DNA of 47,267 nt from Lachnospiraceae bacterium Zagget2 (GCA_001941045.1 MSHD01000013.1:1-47267), one strand, 5' to 3'; shown: positions 16,526 to 26,522, numbered from the stretch's first letter. The notes: generated by a model from the sequence alone, not told the origin. Translations and numbers: made by a program.

Positions 16526-18142
16526 ATGATAGTGAAAGAAGGCAGGAGCGTATTTAAGGGGGTCGCGATCGGCAGGATCTTTGTCTACAGGAGAGTTCAG
16601 AAGGCTGTCAGCAGGGAGCAGACTGAAGATACTGCCGCGGAGCTTCAGCGTTATGAGGCTGCGAAGGGGAAAGCGCTTGAGCAGTTGAAGGGCCTTTATG
16701 AAAAGGCACTCAGAGAGATCGGTCAGGAAGAGGCGATGATCTTTGACGTCCATCAGATGCTGCTGGACGATCCGGATTTTAATGATTCCGTTCATGACAT
16801 TATTGAAAATGAGCGGATGAACGCCGAGTATGCGGTCTTCATGACCTGTGAGCAGCTTGCTGCGACGTTCCTGAACATGGACGATGAATACATGAGAGGA
16901 CGTGCAGCGGATGTGAAGGATATTTCCGGGCGCGTGATCTCGATTCTGAACGGCACGCAGGTGAGCCCGGAGGCGATGCCGGAGCCGGTCATTATTCTGG
17001 CGGAGGATCTGGCGCCGAGTGAGACGGTACAGTTCGACAAGTCCAGACTTCTGTCGATTGTGACGCAGAAGGGCTCTGCAAATTCTCACACGGCAATTCT
17101 TGCCAGAACGATGAATATTCCCTCGCTTGTGATGACGGATATTGAGCCGGATCCTGTGTATCATGGCAGGAAAGCGATCGTGGACGGCTTCGCGGGACTG
17201 ATTTACATTGATCCCGACGAGGAGACCATGGCGAAGATGATAGAGAAGAAGGGCAGGACTGACGCGCAGCGCGCCCTGCTTCAGGAGATGAAGGGCAAAG
17301 AGACCGTCACAAAAGACGGAAAGCATATTCGCCTTTACTCCAACATTGGCAGCGTACAGGATGTGGATGCCGTTCTGGAAAATGATTCCGAGGGCATTGG
17401 GCTGTTTCGCAGCGAATTTCTGTATCTGGGCTGTGACGATTACCCGGGGGAAGAGCTGCAGTTTGAGGCTTACAGGACTGTATTGTCCCGCATGGGCGGC
17501 AGGAAAGTCATCATCCGCACGCTGGATATCGGTGCGGACAAACAGATTGACTATTTTGATCTGCCGAAGGAGGAAAATCCGGCGCTTGGCTTCCGCGCAA
17601 TCCGCATTTGCCTGATGCGGGAGGATGTTTTCCGGACGCAGCTGCGCGCGCTGCTCAGAGCCTCTGTCTACGGTGCGTTGGGGATCATGTTTCCGATGAT
17701 CATTTCCGTGAAGGAAATCATCCGGATCAGGAAGATTGTGGAAGAGGTGCGGCTCGCTCTGGAGAGAGAGAATATCCCGGTGGGCGATTTTGAACTTGGT
17801 ATCATGATTGAGACCCCGGCAGCGGCGATTATCAGCGACCAGCTGGCGCCGCTTGTGGATTTCTTCAGTATTGGTTCGAACGATCTGACGCAGTACACGC
17901 TGGCGATCGACCGGCAGAATCCGTCGCTGGACGCATTCTTCGATCCGCATCACGAGGCGGTCCTGCGCCTGATTCAGCTGACCTGTGAGAACGCGCACAG
18001 ACACGGCGCCTGGTGCGGCATCTGCGGCGAGCTTGGCGCTGACATGGAACTGACGGCAAAATTTATACAGATGGGAATTGATGAGCTTTCCGTATCCCCG
18101 GGCTGCACGCTTGAGCTTCGGAAACGTATTCGCGAGTGTTAG
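16526..18142 (+). CDS. ptsI: PTS enzyme I (PEP-protein phosphotransferase)
   Basis: 538 aa, slightly shorter than the usual 570. Takes phosphate from PEP and passes it to HPr. The active-site His188 lies in GSANSHTAILAR. The PEP-binding domain shows GIGLFRSEFLY, TLDIGADKQIDYF, FPMIISVKE and the C-terminal GICGELGAD. It begins 18 bases after rpoZ and is followed by the HPr gene, the normal partner. The last residues run into the HPr leader. Annotation is secure. Confidence 0.96.
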   Translation: MIVKEGRSVFKGVAIGRIFVYRRVQKAVSREQTEDTAAELQRYEAAKGKALEQLKGLYEKALREIGQEEAMIFDVHQMLLDDPDFNDSVHDIIENERMNAEYAVFMTCEQLAATFLNMDDEYMRGRAADVKDISGRVISILNGTQVSPEAMPEPVIILAEDLAPSETVQFDKSRLLSIVTQKGSANSHTAILARTMNIPSLVMTDIEPDPVYHGRKAIVDGFAGLIYIDPDEETMAKMIEKKGRTDAQRALLQEMKGKETVTKDGKHIRLYSNIGSVQDVDAVLENDSEGIGLFRSEFLYLGCDDYPGEELQFEAYRTVLSRMGGRKVIIRTLDIGADKQIDYFDLPKEENPALGFRAIRICLMREDVFRTQLRALLRASVYGALGIMFPMIISVKEIIRIRKIVEEVRLALERENIPVGDFELGIMIETPAAAIISDQLAPLVDFFSIGSNDLTQYTLAIDRQNPSLDAFFDPHHEAVLRLIQLTCENAHRHGAWCGICGELGADMELTAKFIQMGIDELSVSPGCTLELRKRIREC

Positions 18143-18180
18143 GCATTTATTTCAAATCTTTTAAAAAGGAGCTGAAAGTA

Positions 18181-18438
18181 ATGAAATCATTTACCTATAC
18201 TGTACAGGATGAGCTTGGAATTCACGAAAGACCGGCCGGACTTCTGGCAAAGACTGCCGGCGCCTACAAGAGCGTCGTCATGATTGACAATGGGACAAAG
18301 AAAGTGGACGCGAAGAGACTGATGGCGATCATGAGTATGGGAGTGAAGAAGGGTACTACGGTTGCGGTCACGGTCGAGGGGGAAGACGAGGATGCCGCGG
18401 CGTCAGCGATCGAGGAATTTTTCAGAACGAATTTTTGA
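18181..18438 (+). CDS. ptsH: HPr family phosphocarrier with Arg at the Ser46 position
   Basis: 85 aa from the ATG at 18181, which has AAAAGGAGC upstream; an earlier in-frame ATG at 18136 would add residues unlike the family. His15 (GIHERPAG) is the site phosphorylated by enzyme I. The second regulatory site, Ser46 in standard Bacillota HPr (KSIM), is Arg46 here (DAKRLMAIMSMG). This protein therefore cannot be phosphorylated by HPr kinase at that residue. It follows ptsI, so sugar-PTS phosphotransfer is its likely job, without the catabolite-repression branch. A second HPr elsewhere in the genome could provide it. Confidence 0.92.
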   Translation: MKSFTYTVQDELGIHERPAGLLAKTAGAYKSVVMIDNGTKKVDAKRLMAIMSMGVKKGTTVAVTVEGEDEDAAASAIEEFFRTNF

Positions 18439-18449
18439 CCGGAAGGAGG

Positions 18450-18479
18450 GCCGGGGCGGGAAGCTTCCCCGGCTCTTTT
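18450..18479 (+). terminator. terminator after HPr gene
   Basis: Stem GCCGGGG/CCCCGGC (18450-18456 with 18467-18473), loop of 10, then TCTTTTC. It ends the ptsI-HPr transcript. Confidence 0.72.
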
Positions 18480-18503
18480 CTGTTGATAGCGGAGGTGGAA
18501 TAA

Positions 18504-21425
18504 GTGGCTAAGATAGAGGAATTGACAGCATATGAGCTGATACAGAAAAAGGAGGCGCCGGAGATCGATTCAGTGGCGTATCTTCTGCGGCACAAAAAGA
18601 GCGGAGCCCGGGTCTTACTTCTGTCCAATGAAGACGAAAATAAAGTGTTCAGCATTGCATTTCGTACGCCTCCGTCGGACAGCACGGGCGTGCCGCATAT
18701 TCTGGAGCATACGGTGCTCTGCGGCTCCCGGGAATTTCCGGTGAAGGATCCCTTTATCGAGCTCGCGAAGGGCTCGCTTAACACGTTCCTGAATGCAATG
18801 ACTTATCCGGATAAGACGGTGTTCCCTGTGGCAAGCTGTAACGATCAGGATTTCCAGAACCTGATGCATGTTTACCTGGACGCGGTCTTTTACCCCAATA
18901 TTTATAAAGAAGAAAAAATATTCCGGCAGGAGGGGTGGCATTATGAGCTGGAGTCGGCGGATGCCGAACTCGAACTCAACGGCGTCGTCTATAATGAGAT
19001 GAAGGGAGCCTTCTCTTCTGTGGAAGATCAGCTGGAGCGGGAGATCATGTCGTCCCTTTATCCGGATACACCCTATTTCCATGAGTCTGGCGGGCATCCG
19101 GATCATATCCCGGAGCTGAGCTGGGAGGATTTCCTTGGCTTCCATCGGAAATATTACCATCCCTCGAACAGCTATCTCTATCTTTACGGGAACATGGATA
19201 TGGTGGAGAAGCTTGCATGGATCGACGAGAACTACCTGTCCCACTATGAGTACAGGGAGGCTGACTCCGGGATCGCGCTGCAGAAGCCCTTTGCCGCACC
19301 GGTGGAGAAATCGGTTCCCTACTCCATTCCGGAGGAGGAATCGCCGGATGGCAAGGCTTACTTAAGCTACAGTGTATCAGCGGGCTCTTCCCTCGATGCG
19401 GAGAGCTATATTGCCTTCGAAGTGCTGGACTATGCGCTTCTGTCCGCGCCCGGCGCGCCGCTGAAGCAGGCGCTGCTCGACGCGGGGATAGGGAAGGATG
19501 TCTTCGGTCAGTACGACAATGGAACTGCGCAGCTCAGCTTTTCGGTGATCGCGAAACACGCGGACGCTTCACAGAAGGAACAGTTTGTGGAAGTGATCCG
19601 GAAGACGCTTTCGGACATTGTGGAGAATGGCTTTGACAGGAAGTCCCTCGAGGCCGGCATCAATTACTATGAATTCCGCTATCGTGAGGCGGATTTTGGC
19701 AGCTATCCGAAGGGCCTGATGTATGGCCTTCAGGTGCTGGACAGCTGGATTTATGATGAGGAGCAGCCTTTCCTGCACCTGCTTGAACTGGACAGTTTTG
19801 CAAAGCTGAAAGGACGTCTGAACGGGCGGTATTTTGAGGAGCTGGTCAAAACCTGGCTTCTGGACAATCCGCATACCGTAATCCTGACACTGCAGCCCGA
19901 GCCGGGGCTCGAGGCGAAGGAGGCCGCCCGGCTGAGGGAGAAGCTGAGAATTTATAAGGATAGCCTGAGCGAAGCAGAACGCGAGGCGCTCGTGAAGGAA
20001 ACGCATGAGCTGAAAGCCTGGCAGGATGAGGAGGACGCGCCGGAGGAGCTTGCGAAGATTCCGCTGCTCACACGGCAGGACATCCGCAGGGAGGCAAGGC
20101 CCTATGTGAACCGGGAGCTTCAGGTGGACGGTTTTACGGTGCTGCATCAGGACATTTTCACGGCTGGCATCAGTTATATAGACCTTTTGTTCGATGCGAC
20201 GAAGCTTCCGGACGAGCTGTTACCATATCTTGGCCTTCTGAAGTATGTAATCGGTTACGTGGATACTGCGAATTACAGTTATCGGGAGTTATACAATGAG
20301 ATCAACTGCCATACAGGCGGGATTTCCTACATGGCAAATCTCTATACAGACCGGCATACGTTCGGAAAATATCGGCTCATGTATGAGGTTCGCACGCGCG
20401 TGCTCGCCGAAAATACGGATTTCGCCTTTGCGATGATCCGGGAGATTGTGAAGAGCTCGAAGCTGGATGATTATAAACGTCTGCGGGAGATTCTCGCGGA
20501 GGTGAAGTCCCAGACTTATATGGTTCTGGTATCAGGAGGACATTCTGCTGCGGCGCTGCGTGCACGCTCGAAGTTTTCTTCTGCCGCGCGTATCAGCGAG
20601 CGGCTGTCAGGCATCAGCTTCTACCAGTTTGTGGAAGCGCTGGACCGTGATTTTGAAAAGCGTAAGGAAGAGCTCGGGAAGAAACTGCGTTTTGTAGCAG
20701 ACTTTGTGCTGAGACCGGAGAATCTTATCCTCAGCTGTACGTCGCGCGAAGATGGACTGGAAGCAGTGAAAAAGGAAATCCCGGCGCTTCGGGAAGCGCT
20801 CAGGAGGGAGCCGGTCGCACTGCCGCAGGAGGAGCCGGGAGAAACAGACGTTCCGGCACTGCGCGAGGGCGTCATGATTCCGTCGACGGTTCAGTATGTG
20901 GCGCGCGCAGGGTGCATCAGCCGCTATACAGGCGCATATCATGTTCTGAGAGTGATTCTGAGTTATGAGTATCTGTGGAATCAGGTACGGGTGAAAGGCG
21001 GCGCATATGGCTGTATGAGTGGGTTCAGTGTCCATGGCGATGCGTTCCTTGTCTCCTACCGCGATCCGAACCTGCGAAAGACAAACGAAGTCTTCGAGGG
21101 GACGGCAGATTATGTCGCGCAGTTTGACGCGGATGAGCGAGAGATGACGAAATATATTATCGGGACCTTCAGTGAACTGGATACCCCTCTGACGCCGCGC
21201 GCTGCGGGCAGCCGTTCCATGGCGGCATGGCTCACGCACACGACGTACGAGGATGCACAGAGAACGCGTGACGAGGCACTGGATGCGCAGCCTGCGGATA
21301 TCCGCGCGCTGGCGGAAGGGATCCGTCAGCTGCTGGCGGAGGAAAGTCTTTGCGTGGTCGGAAACGCGGAGCGCATCGAGAAGGATAAGGAGCTGTTTGA
21401 CGCTGTTTTCAGTGTCAACGCATAG
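18504..21425 (+). CDS. M16C family zinc peptidase (presequence-protease type)
   Basis: 973 aa, the size of M16C (PreP-like) enzymes with four homologous domains. The inverted zinc motif HILEH (His65, Glu68, His69) is present, and the distal Glu lies in NEMKGAFSS. These peptidases degrade peptides enclosed in a chamber. Start is GTG with GGAGGTGG upstream. It lies between the HPr terminator and era, with only 10 bases before the era start, so it may be co-transcribed with era. The cytoplasmic substrate is unknown; there is no signal peptide. Confidence 0.92.
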   Translation: MAKIEELTAYELIQKKEAPEIDSVAYLLRHKKSGARVLLLSNEDENKVFSIAFRTPPSDSTGVPHILEHTVLCGSREFPVKDPFIELAKGSLNTFLNAMTYPDKTVFPVASCNDQDFQNLMHVYLDAVFYPNIYKEEKIFRQEGWHYELESADAELELNGVVYNEMKGAFSSVEDQLEREIMSSLYPDTPYFHESGGHPDHIPELSWEDFLGFHRKYYHPSNSYLYLYGNMDMVEKLAWIDENYLSHYEYREADSGIALQKPFAAPVEKSVPYSIPEEESPDGKAYLSYSVSAGSSLDAESYIAFEVLDYALLSAPGAPLKQALLDAGIGKDVFGQYDNGTAQLSFSVIAKHADASQKEQFVEVIRKTLSDIVENGFDRKSLEAGINYYEFRYREADFGSYPKGLMYGLQVLDSWIYDEEQPFLHLLELDSFAKLKGRLNGRYFEELVKTWLLDNPHTVILTLQPEPGLEAKEAARLREKLRIYKDSLSEAEREALVKETHELKAWQDEEDAPEELAKIPLLTRQDIRREARPYVNRELQVDGFTVLHQDIFTAGISYIDLLFDATKLPDELLPYLGLLKYVIGYVDTANYSYRELYNEINCHTGGISYMANLYTDRHTFGKYRLMYEVRTRVLAENTDFAFAMIREIVKSSKLDDYKRLREILAEVKSQTYMVLVSGGHSAAALRARSKFSSAARISERLSGISFYQFVEALDRDFEKRKEELGKKLRFVADFVLRPENLILSCTSREDGLEAVKKEIPALREALRREPVALPQEEPGETDVPALREGVMIPSTVQYVARAGCISRYTGAYHVLRVILSYEYLWNQVRVKGGAYGCMSGFSVHGDAFLVSYRDPNLRKTNEVFEGTADYVAQFDADEREMTKYIIGTFSELDTPLTPRAAGSRSMAAWLTHTTYEDAQRTRDEALDAQPADIRALAEGIRQLLAEESLCVVGNAERIEKDKELFDAVFSVNA

Positions 21426-21435
21426 AGGACAGAGG

Positions 21436-22341
21436 ATGGAAGGGCAGAAGAAAACAGGTTTTGCCGCACTGATCGGCAGGCCAAACGTGGGAAAATCGAC
21501 GCTTATGAACCGGCTGATCGGTCAGAAGATCGCGATCACGTCTCATAAGCCGCAGACAACGAGAAACCGGATTCAGACGGTGTATACCTGTGAGCAGGGA
21601 CAGATTGTCTTTCTCGATACGCCGGGCATTCACCAGGCAAAGAATAAGCTCGGGGAATATATGGTCGGCGTCGCAGAACGCGCGTTGAAGGAGTCGGACG
21701 TGGTACTCTGGCTCGTCGAGCCGAACAGTCATATCGGAGCTGGAGAGCAGCGCATTGCAGAGCGGCTGGCGAAAGGAAAGATTCCGGTCGTGCTCGTTAT
21801 CAACAAGGTCGATCAGATAAAAAAGGACGAGGTGCTGGGCTTTATCGACGCCTGGAGGAAAGTTCTGGACTTTGCGGACATTGTGCCGGTGTCGGCGCTG
21901 AAGGGGACGAACACGGATACGCTGGTTGAAGTGATTTTCCAATATCTTCCCTATGGGCCGATGTTCTATGATGAAGATACAGTGACAGATCAGCCTCTGC
22001 GGCAGATCGCGGCGGAGCTCGTCCGTGAGAAGGCGCTGCAGCTTCTGAGTGAGGAGATTCCGCACGGCATTGCGGTGCAGATCGATAGGATGCAGCCTCG
22101 CCCGGACGGACGGATCTGGGACGTCGAGGCGACGATCGTCTGTGAGAAGGCGTCTCATAAGGGAATTATCATCGGAAAGGGCGGCGCCATGCTGAAGAAA
22201 ATCGGCTCCGCGGCGCGCTTTGAGATCGAGAGTCAGCTTGGAGCGAAGGTAAACCTGAAGCTCTGGGTGAAGGTGAAGAAGGACTGGAGAGACTCCGACT
22301 TCCTGATGAAAAATTTTGGATATGACCGAAAAGAAGTATAG
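21436..22341 (+). CDS. era: GTPase Era
   Basis: 301 aa from the ATG at 21436 (AGAGGAC upstream). A frame open further upstream overlaps the peptidase gene and has no Era similarity. Motifs: G1 GRPNVGKS, G2 KPQTTRN, G3 DTPGIH, G4 NKVD and G5 VSALKG, then the KH domain motif IIIGKGGAMLKKIG that binds 16S rRNA 3' end. Era is needed for 30S subunit maturation. The order era-yqzL-recO is the one usual in Bacillota. Confidence 0.97.
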   Translation: MEGQKKTGFAALIGRPNVGKSTLMNRLIGQKIAITSHKPQTTRNRIQTVYTCEQGQIVFLDTPGIHQAKNKLGEYMVGVAERALKESDVVLWLVEPNSHIGAGEQRIAERLAKGKIPVVLVINKVDQIKKDEVLGFIDAWRKVLDFADIVPVSALKGTNTDTLVEVIFQYLPYGPMFYDEDTVTDQPLRQIAAELVREKALQLLSEEIPHGIAVQIDRMQPRPDGRIWDVEATIVCEKASHKGIIIGKGGAMLKKIGSAARFEIESQLGAKVNLKLWVKVKKDWRDSDFLMKNFGYDRKEV

Positions 22342-22405
22342 AGGCCGCCCGCTTCGGAAATTCTAAGAACGCACGGAATGAGGAAGCGAAAGGAAGCGGC
22401 GGAAG

Positions 22406-22567
22406 ATGGATCATTGGAGTCAGTTTGTGAATACCGGAGATGTGAGGGAGTATCTGGCTTACCGGGAGCAGACAGATCGGAAGGAAGAGACGGGAGAGAA
22501 AAATGAGCGGCGAGAGCTTTACGGTAACGGGAATTGTGTTGTCCGTAAGACCGGCGGGAGACTATGA
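22406..22567 (+). CDS. YqzL-like small protein
   Basis: 53 aa, starting MDHWSQFVNTGDVREYLAYR. Only the first 20 or so residues resemble YqzL, a short protein encoded between era and recO in Bacillota. Here there is no stop before recO, so the frame overlaps recO by 65 bases in a different frame and the last 20 residues may be unconserved. GGCGGAAG lies just before the ATG. The function is unknown in the family. Location and N-terminal motif are the evidence; expression is not shown. Confidence 0.62.
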   Translation: MDHWSQFVNTGDVREYLAYREQTDRKEETGEKNERRELYGNGNCVVRKTGGRL

Positions 22568-23165
22568 CCGGCTGGTTGTGCTTCTGACGAAGGAGCAGGG
22601 GAAGCTTCGCGCTTTCGCAAGGGGCGCGCGCAGGCCGAACAGCCAGCTGCTGGCGCCGACCAATGTGTTTGCGTTCGGACAGTTTCAGCTTCGGGAAGGA
22701 CGTACGGCCTGCAGCATCGTGCAGGCATCCATATCGAACTACTTCAGCGAGCTGATGACGGATTTTGAGGGTTCCTGTTACGGGCAGTACTTTCTGGAGT
22801 TTGCGGATTATTACACCCGTGAAAATGCAGACGCGGAAGATTATCTTCGTCTCGTCTATCAGTCCCTGCGGGCACTGTCGGTCCCTTCCCTGCCAAGGCC
22901 GCTTGCGCGCTACATATTTGAGCTGAAGGCGATGGTTCTCAGCGGAGAGTGCCCGCAGTCGCTCGAAGCCTTCGAGTCCTGGAATCTTGATGCCTCCACC
23001 CGCTACGCGTTTCAGTATGTGGTCGCCTCGCCGGTGGAGAAGCTTTACACCTTTACGCTCAGCGAGCCGGTGTGTGCGGAATTCGCCCGCGTTGTGACCT
23101 GGCTGCGTGAACACTATGTGGAACATCACTTTAAATCGCTGGAAATACTTGAAACTTGTCTTTAA
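22503..23165 (+). CDS. recO: DNA repair protein RecO
   Basis: 220 aa. RecO loads RecA onto SSB-coated single-stranded DNA together with RecR. The N-terminal OB fold is typical: FTVTGIVLSVRPAGDYDRLVVLLTKEQGKLRAFARGARRP. A helical bundle follows, ending EHYVEHHFKSLEI, as in many clostridial RecO. Start at 22503 with GGGAG upstream. It overlaps the small yqzL-like frame by 65 bases. The length is slightly below the usual 240. Confidence 0.94.
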   Translation: MSGESFTVTGIVLSVRPAGDYDRLVVLLTKEQGKLRAFARGARRPNSQLLAPTNVFAFGQFQLREGRTACSIVQASISNYFSELMTDFEGSCYGQYFLEFADYYTRENADAEDYLRLVYQSLRALSVPSLPRPLARYIFELKAMVLSGECPQSLEAFESWNLDASTRYAFQYVVASPVEKLYTFTLSEPVCAEFARVVTWLREHYVEHHFKSLEILETCL

Positions 23166-23177
23166 AACGGGTATACT
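23149..23177 (+). promoter_or_regulatory. promoter for lipoprotein gene
   Basis: TTGAAA (23149-23154), 17-base spacer, TATACT (23172-23177). The -35 box lies in the end of recO and the site leads into the lipoprotein gene. Confidence 0.8.
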
Positions 23178-23214
23178 TTGAAAGAGTCCGTGCGGACTTC
23201 GAGGAGGAGAGTGC

Positions 23215-23805
23215 ATGAAAATATCATGGAAGATTGCGTGTGCGCTGGCAGCCGTGCTTCTTCTGACGGGCTGTGGCGGCAGTTCTTTTGAGCCGTCGGC
23301 TTCTTCCCTGTACATACAGAAGGACGGGAGTATTACAGAGGCGATTGTGGAGAGCTTTGCCCAGGATTATTACAGCTTTGATGAATTTGAGCCCATGGTT
23401 AAGGAAGAAGTCGAGACATACAATCAGGGCTTTGCGGAGGAGCAGGTATCGATTCAGAGCGTGGAGCTGAAGAACAGCGCGATTTATCTTTTGCTGGACT
23501 ATCCGGATGCGGAGGCCTACAGTACGTACAACGAGATCTACTGTTTTCAGGGAACGATCGAGGAGGCGCTGGCAGAAGGGCTGACTTTCGACATGCTTTT
23601 CCGGGACGCTGATTATGAGGATTATGACACGGTCGAGGTGACGGCAAAGAGTTCGAATCAGGTGCTGGTGCTGCGCGATGAGTGTCTCGTACAGACGGAA
23701 GGCGCGATCAAATATGTCAGCAACAATGTCGAGATTCTGGACAGCCACATGGCGGAAGTCATGCCGATTGACGACGAAAATGAGTACGCTTATATTATTT
23801 ATTAA
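23215..23805 (+). CDS. putative lipoprotein, unknown function
   Basis: 196 aa with a signal peptide and lipobox LLTGC (Cys20), so it should be anchored to the outer face of the membrane. The mature protein is acidic and mostly alpha/beta by appearance, with no motif I recognise. It is not obviously a solute-binding protein. It has its own strong promoter and AGGAGGAG upstream of the ATG. It precedes glyS by 36 bases. Function not assigned. Confidence 0.82.
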   Translation: MKISWKIACALAAVLLLTGCGGSSFEPSASSLYIQKDGSITEAIVESFAQDYYSFDEFEPMVKEEVETYNQGFAEEQVSIQSVELKNSAIYLLLDYPDAEAYSTYNEIYCFQGTIEEALAEGLTFDMLFRDADYEDYDTVEVTAKSSNQVLVLRDECLVQTEGAIKYVSNNVEILDSHMAEVMPIDDENEYAYIIY

Positions 23806-23841
23806 TATTTATTAATATATAAAAACGAGGAGAGTAATCAG

Positions 23842-25230
23842 ATGGAAAAGACAATGGACAAAATCGTAGCGCTCGCCAAGAACCGCGGCTTCGTATACCC
23901 GGGCAGCGAGATCTACGGCGGGCTGGCGAACACCTGGGATTATGGAAATCTTGGCGTGGAGCTGAAGAACAATGTGAAGAAGGCCTGGTGGCAGAAGTTC
24001 GTGCAGGAAAATCCTTATAATGTGGGTGTGGACTGTGCGATTCTGATGAATCCGCAGACCTGGGTGGCCTCCGGTCATCTCGGCGGCTTTTCTGACCCGC
24101 TGATGGACTGCAAGGCCTGCAAGGAGCGTTTCCGCGCGGACAAGCTGATCGAGGATTATATGAGCGAGCAGGGGATTCAGCCGGAAGTGCCGATCGACGG
24201 CTGGTCGCAGGAGCAGATGAAGACCTATATCGACGAGCATGACATTGTCTGTCCGAGCTGCGGAAAGAAGGATTTCACGGATATCCGTCAGTTCAACCTG
24301 ATGTTCAAGACCTTCCAGGGTGTCACGGAGGATGCAAAGAATACGGTGTACCTGCGTCCCGAGACCGCACAGGGGATCTTCGTGAATTTCAAAAACGTGC
24401 AGCGGACATCCCGCAAGAAGGTGCCTTTTGGTATCGGCCAGATCGGCAAGTCGTTCCGCAATGAGATTACGCCGGGGAATTTTACATTCCGTACGCGTGA
24501 GTTCGAGCAGATGGAGCTCGAGTTCTTCTGCCGTCCAGGCACGGATCTCGAGTGGTTCCAGTACTGGAGAGGCTTCTGCCGTGACTGGCTTCTGAATCTT
24601 GGAATCAAGAAAGATGAGATGCGCCTGCGCGACCATTCGCCGGAGGAGCTCTGCTTCTACAGCAAGGGAACGACCGATATCGAGTTCCTGTTCCCCTTCG
24701 GCTGGGGCGAGCTCTGGGGTATCGCGGACCGCACGGACTATGACCTGACGCAGCATCAGACGGTGTCCGGTCAGGATATGAGCTATTTTGATGATGAGCA
24801 GAAGGAGAAATATATCCCTTATGTGATCGAGCCTTCCCTGGGTGCGGATCGCGTGGTGCTGGCTTTCCTGTGCTCGGCTTATGACGAGGAAGAGCTGGAA
24901 GGCGGCGATATGCGTACTGTCCTTCATTTCCATCCGGCGCTCGCACCGGTAAAGATCGGTGTGCTGCCGCTCTCGAAGAAGCTGAATGAGGGCGCGGAAA
25001 AGATTTACGCGCAGCTTTCCAGAAAGTACAACTGCGAGTATGACGACCGCGGCAATATCGGAAAGCGCTATCGCCGTCAGGATGAGATCGGGACGCCGTT
25101 CTGCGTGACTTACGACTTTGAATCCGCGGACGATGACTGCGTCACGGTTCGTGATCGCGACACGATGGAGCAGGAGCGCGTGAAGATTGCGGAATTAGAC
25201 GCATATTTTGAGAAAAAATTTGCGTTTTAA
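23842..25230 (+). CDS. glyS: Glycyl-tRNA synthetase (alpha2 type)
   Basis: 462 aa, class II synthetase charging tRNA-Gly. Begins [31 protein letters not shown], typical of the dimeric bacterial/eukaryal-type enzyme. Motif 2 region [25 protein letters not shown] and motif 3 region [14 protein letters not shown] are clear, and the anticodon-binding domain follows to the end. GAGGAG precedes the ATG. No T-box leader fits in the 36-base gap upstream. Confidence 0.96.
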   Translation: MEKTMDKIVALAKNRGFVYPGSEIYGGLANTWDYGNLGVELKNNVKKAWWQKFVQENPYNVGVDCAILMNPQTWVASGHLGGFSDPLMDCKACKERFRADKLIEDYMSEQGIQPEVPIDGWSQEQMKTYIDEHDIVCPSCGKKDFTDIRQFNLMFKTFQGVTEDAKNTVYLRPETAQGIFVNFKNVQRTSRKKVPFGIGQIGKSFRNEITPGNFTFRTREFEQMELEFFCRPGTDLEWFQYWRGFCRDWLLNLGIKKDEMRLRDHSPEELCFYSKGTTDIEFLFPFGWGELWGIADRTDYDLTQHQTVSGQDMSYFDDEQKEKYIPYVIEPSLGADRVVLAFLCSAYDEEELEGGDMRTVLHFHPALAPVKIGVLPLSKKLNEGAEKIYAQLSRKYNCEYDDRGNIGKRYRRQDEIGTPFCVTYDFESADDDCVTVRDRDTMEQERVKIAELDAYFEKKFAF

Positions 25231-25268
25231 TGTTACCATTTTAAATTATTTTCAGGAGGATAAAAGAC

Positions 25269-26510
25269 ATGAGCGAATTAAGAGGAGCTATGATTATCGG
25301 ACAGTCCGGCGGACCGTCCTCAGTGATTAATGCGAGCTGCTACGGCGCGATCAAAGCGGGTCTTGACGCAGATTGCATTACAAAGGTTTATGGCGCAGCG
25401 AACGGAATCGTTGGCGTCTTAAACGATCGTCTCTATGTGATGGACGAGGAAGATGCGGAGGAGCTGGCACTCATGAAGTATACGCCGTCGTCGGCGCTGG
25501 GTTCCTGCCGTTATAAGATCGCGGATCCGGACGAGGATGAGACCGATTATAAGAAGATTCTTGAGATCTTTAAGAAATACGATGTCCGTTATTTCTTCTA
25601 CAATGGCGGAAACGACTCCATGGACACCTGCAACAAGATCTCCAAATATATGAGAAAAGTCGGCTATGACTGCCGCGTGATGGGCATTCCGAAGACGATC
25701 GACAACGACCTCTTCGGCACGGATCACTGCCCGGGCTTCGCTTCTGCGGCGAAATATATCGCGACCTCGCTTGTGGAGGTTTACCAGGATTCGCATGTGT
25801 ATGACAAGGGCCAGGTGACGATTGTCGAGATCATGGGCCGTCATGCGGGCTGGCTTGCGGGTGCAGCATCCCTCGCGAAGGTGGCCGGTTATCCGGCAGA
25901 TCTTATTTATCTCCCGGAGGTCGACTTCAAGATGGACGAGTTCATCGAGGATGTGAAGAGCATCTGGGATGCAAATAAGAACGTGATCGTGGCAGTGTCC
26001 GAGGGTATCCATTATGCTGACGGCCGTTTTGTGTCCGAGGCGGAGACTTCTGCGACGGACGGCTTCGGCCATGCGCAGCTCGGCGGCCTGGCAGTGAAGC
26101 TGGCGGATGTCGTGAAGAATGCGATTCCGGGCGTCAAGGTTCGTCCGATCGAGCTGTCCCTGCTGCAGCGCTGCGCGGAGCACTGTGCTTCCCAGACGGA
26201 CTCTGACGAGTCCTTCATGGCTGGTCAGACTGCAGTAAAAGAGGCAATCAGCGGCGTGACCGACAAGATGGTCGGCTTCAAGTGCACGCGTGACGCGAGC
26301 GGTTATAAGTGTGAGGCAGAACTTCTTGATCTCTCCAGCGTTGCGAACTATGAGAAGAAGGTTCCGGTCGAGTGGATCAACGAGAGAGGAAACAATGTTT
26401 CCGACGACTTCATTGATTACGCGCTGCCGCTGATCCAGGGCGAGATTGAGATGAAGAAGGAGAATTCGCTGCCGCGATTTGTGAAGCTGAAGAAAGTGCT
26501 TGCGAAATAA
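25269..26510 (+). CDS. pfkA: 6-phosphofructokinase, pyrophosphate-type
   Basis: 413 aa. Phosphorylates fructose-6-phosphate. The residues that separate phosphate donors point to PPi: GGNDS with Asp116 where ATP enzymes have Gly, and PKTIDND with Lys142 where ATP enzymes have Gly. Other motifs: GQSGGPSSVINAS at the start and EIMGRHAGWLAG. AGGAGG lies upstream of the ATG. The next gene is pyruvate phosphate dikinase, an enzyme that interconverts PEP and pyruvate with PPi, which fits a PPi-linked glycolysis. Donor specificity is inferred from residues. Confidence 0.9.
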   Translation: MSELRGAMIIGQSGGPSSVINASCYGAIKAGLDADCITKVYGAANGIVGVLNDRLYVMDEEDAEELALMKYTPSSALGSCRYKIADPDEDETDYKKILEIFKKYDVRYFFYNGGNDSMDTCNKISKYMRKVGYDCRVMGIPKTIDNDLFGTDHCPGFASAAKYIATSLVEVYQDSHVYDKGQVTIVEIMGRHAGWLAGAASLAKVAGYPADLIYLPEVDFKMDEFIEDVKSIWDANKNVIVAVSEGIHYADGRFVSEAETSATDGFGHAQLGGLAVKLADVVKNAIPGVKVRPIELSLLQRCAEHCASQTDSDESFMAGQTAVKEAISGVTDKMVGFKCTRDASGYKCEAELLDLSSVANYEKKVPVEWINERGNNVSDDFIDYALPLIQGEIEMKKENSLPRFVKLKKVLAK

Positions 26511-26522
26511 AGCAAAGGCAGA

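Noticed and set aside
22169-23315. long minus-strand frames over era and recO
   Set aside because: Antisense to well supported genes, no domains or ribosome sites.
23806-23841. T-box leader before glyS
   Set aside because: The gap is only 36 bases, far too short for a T-box.
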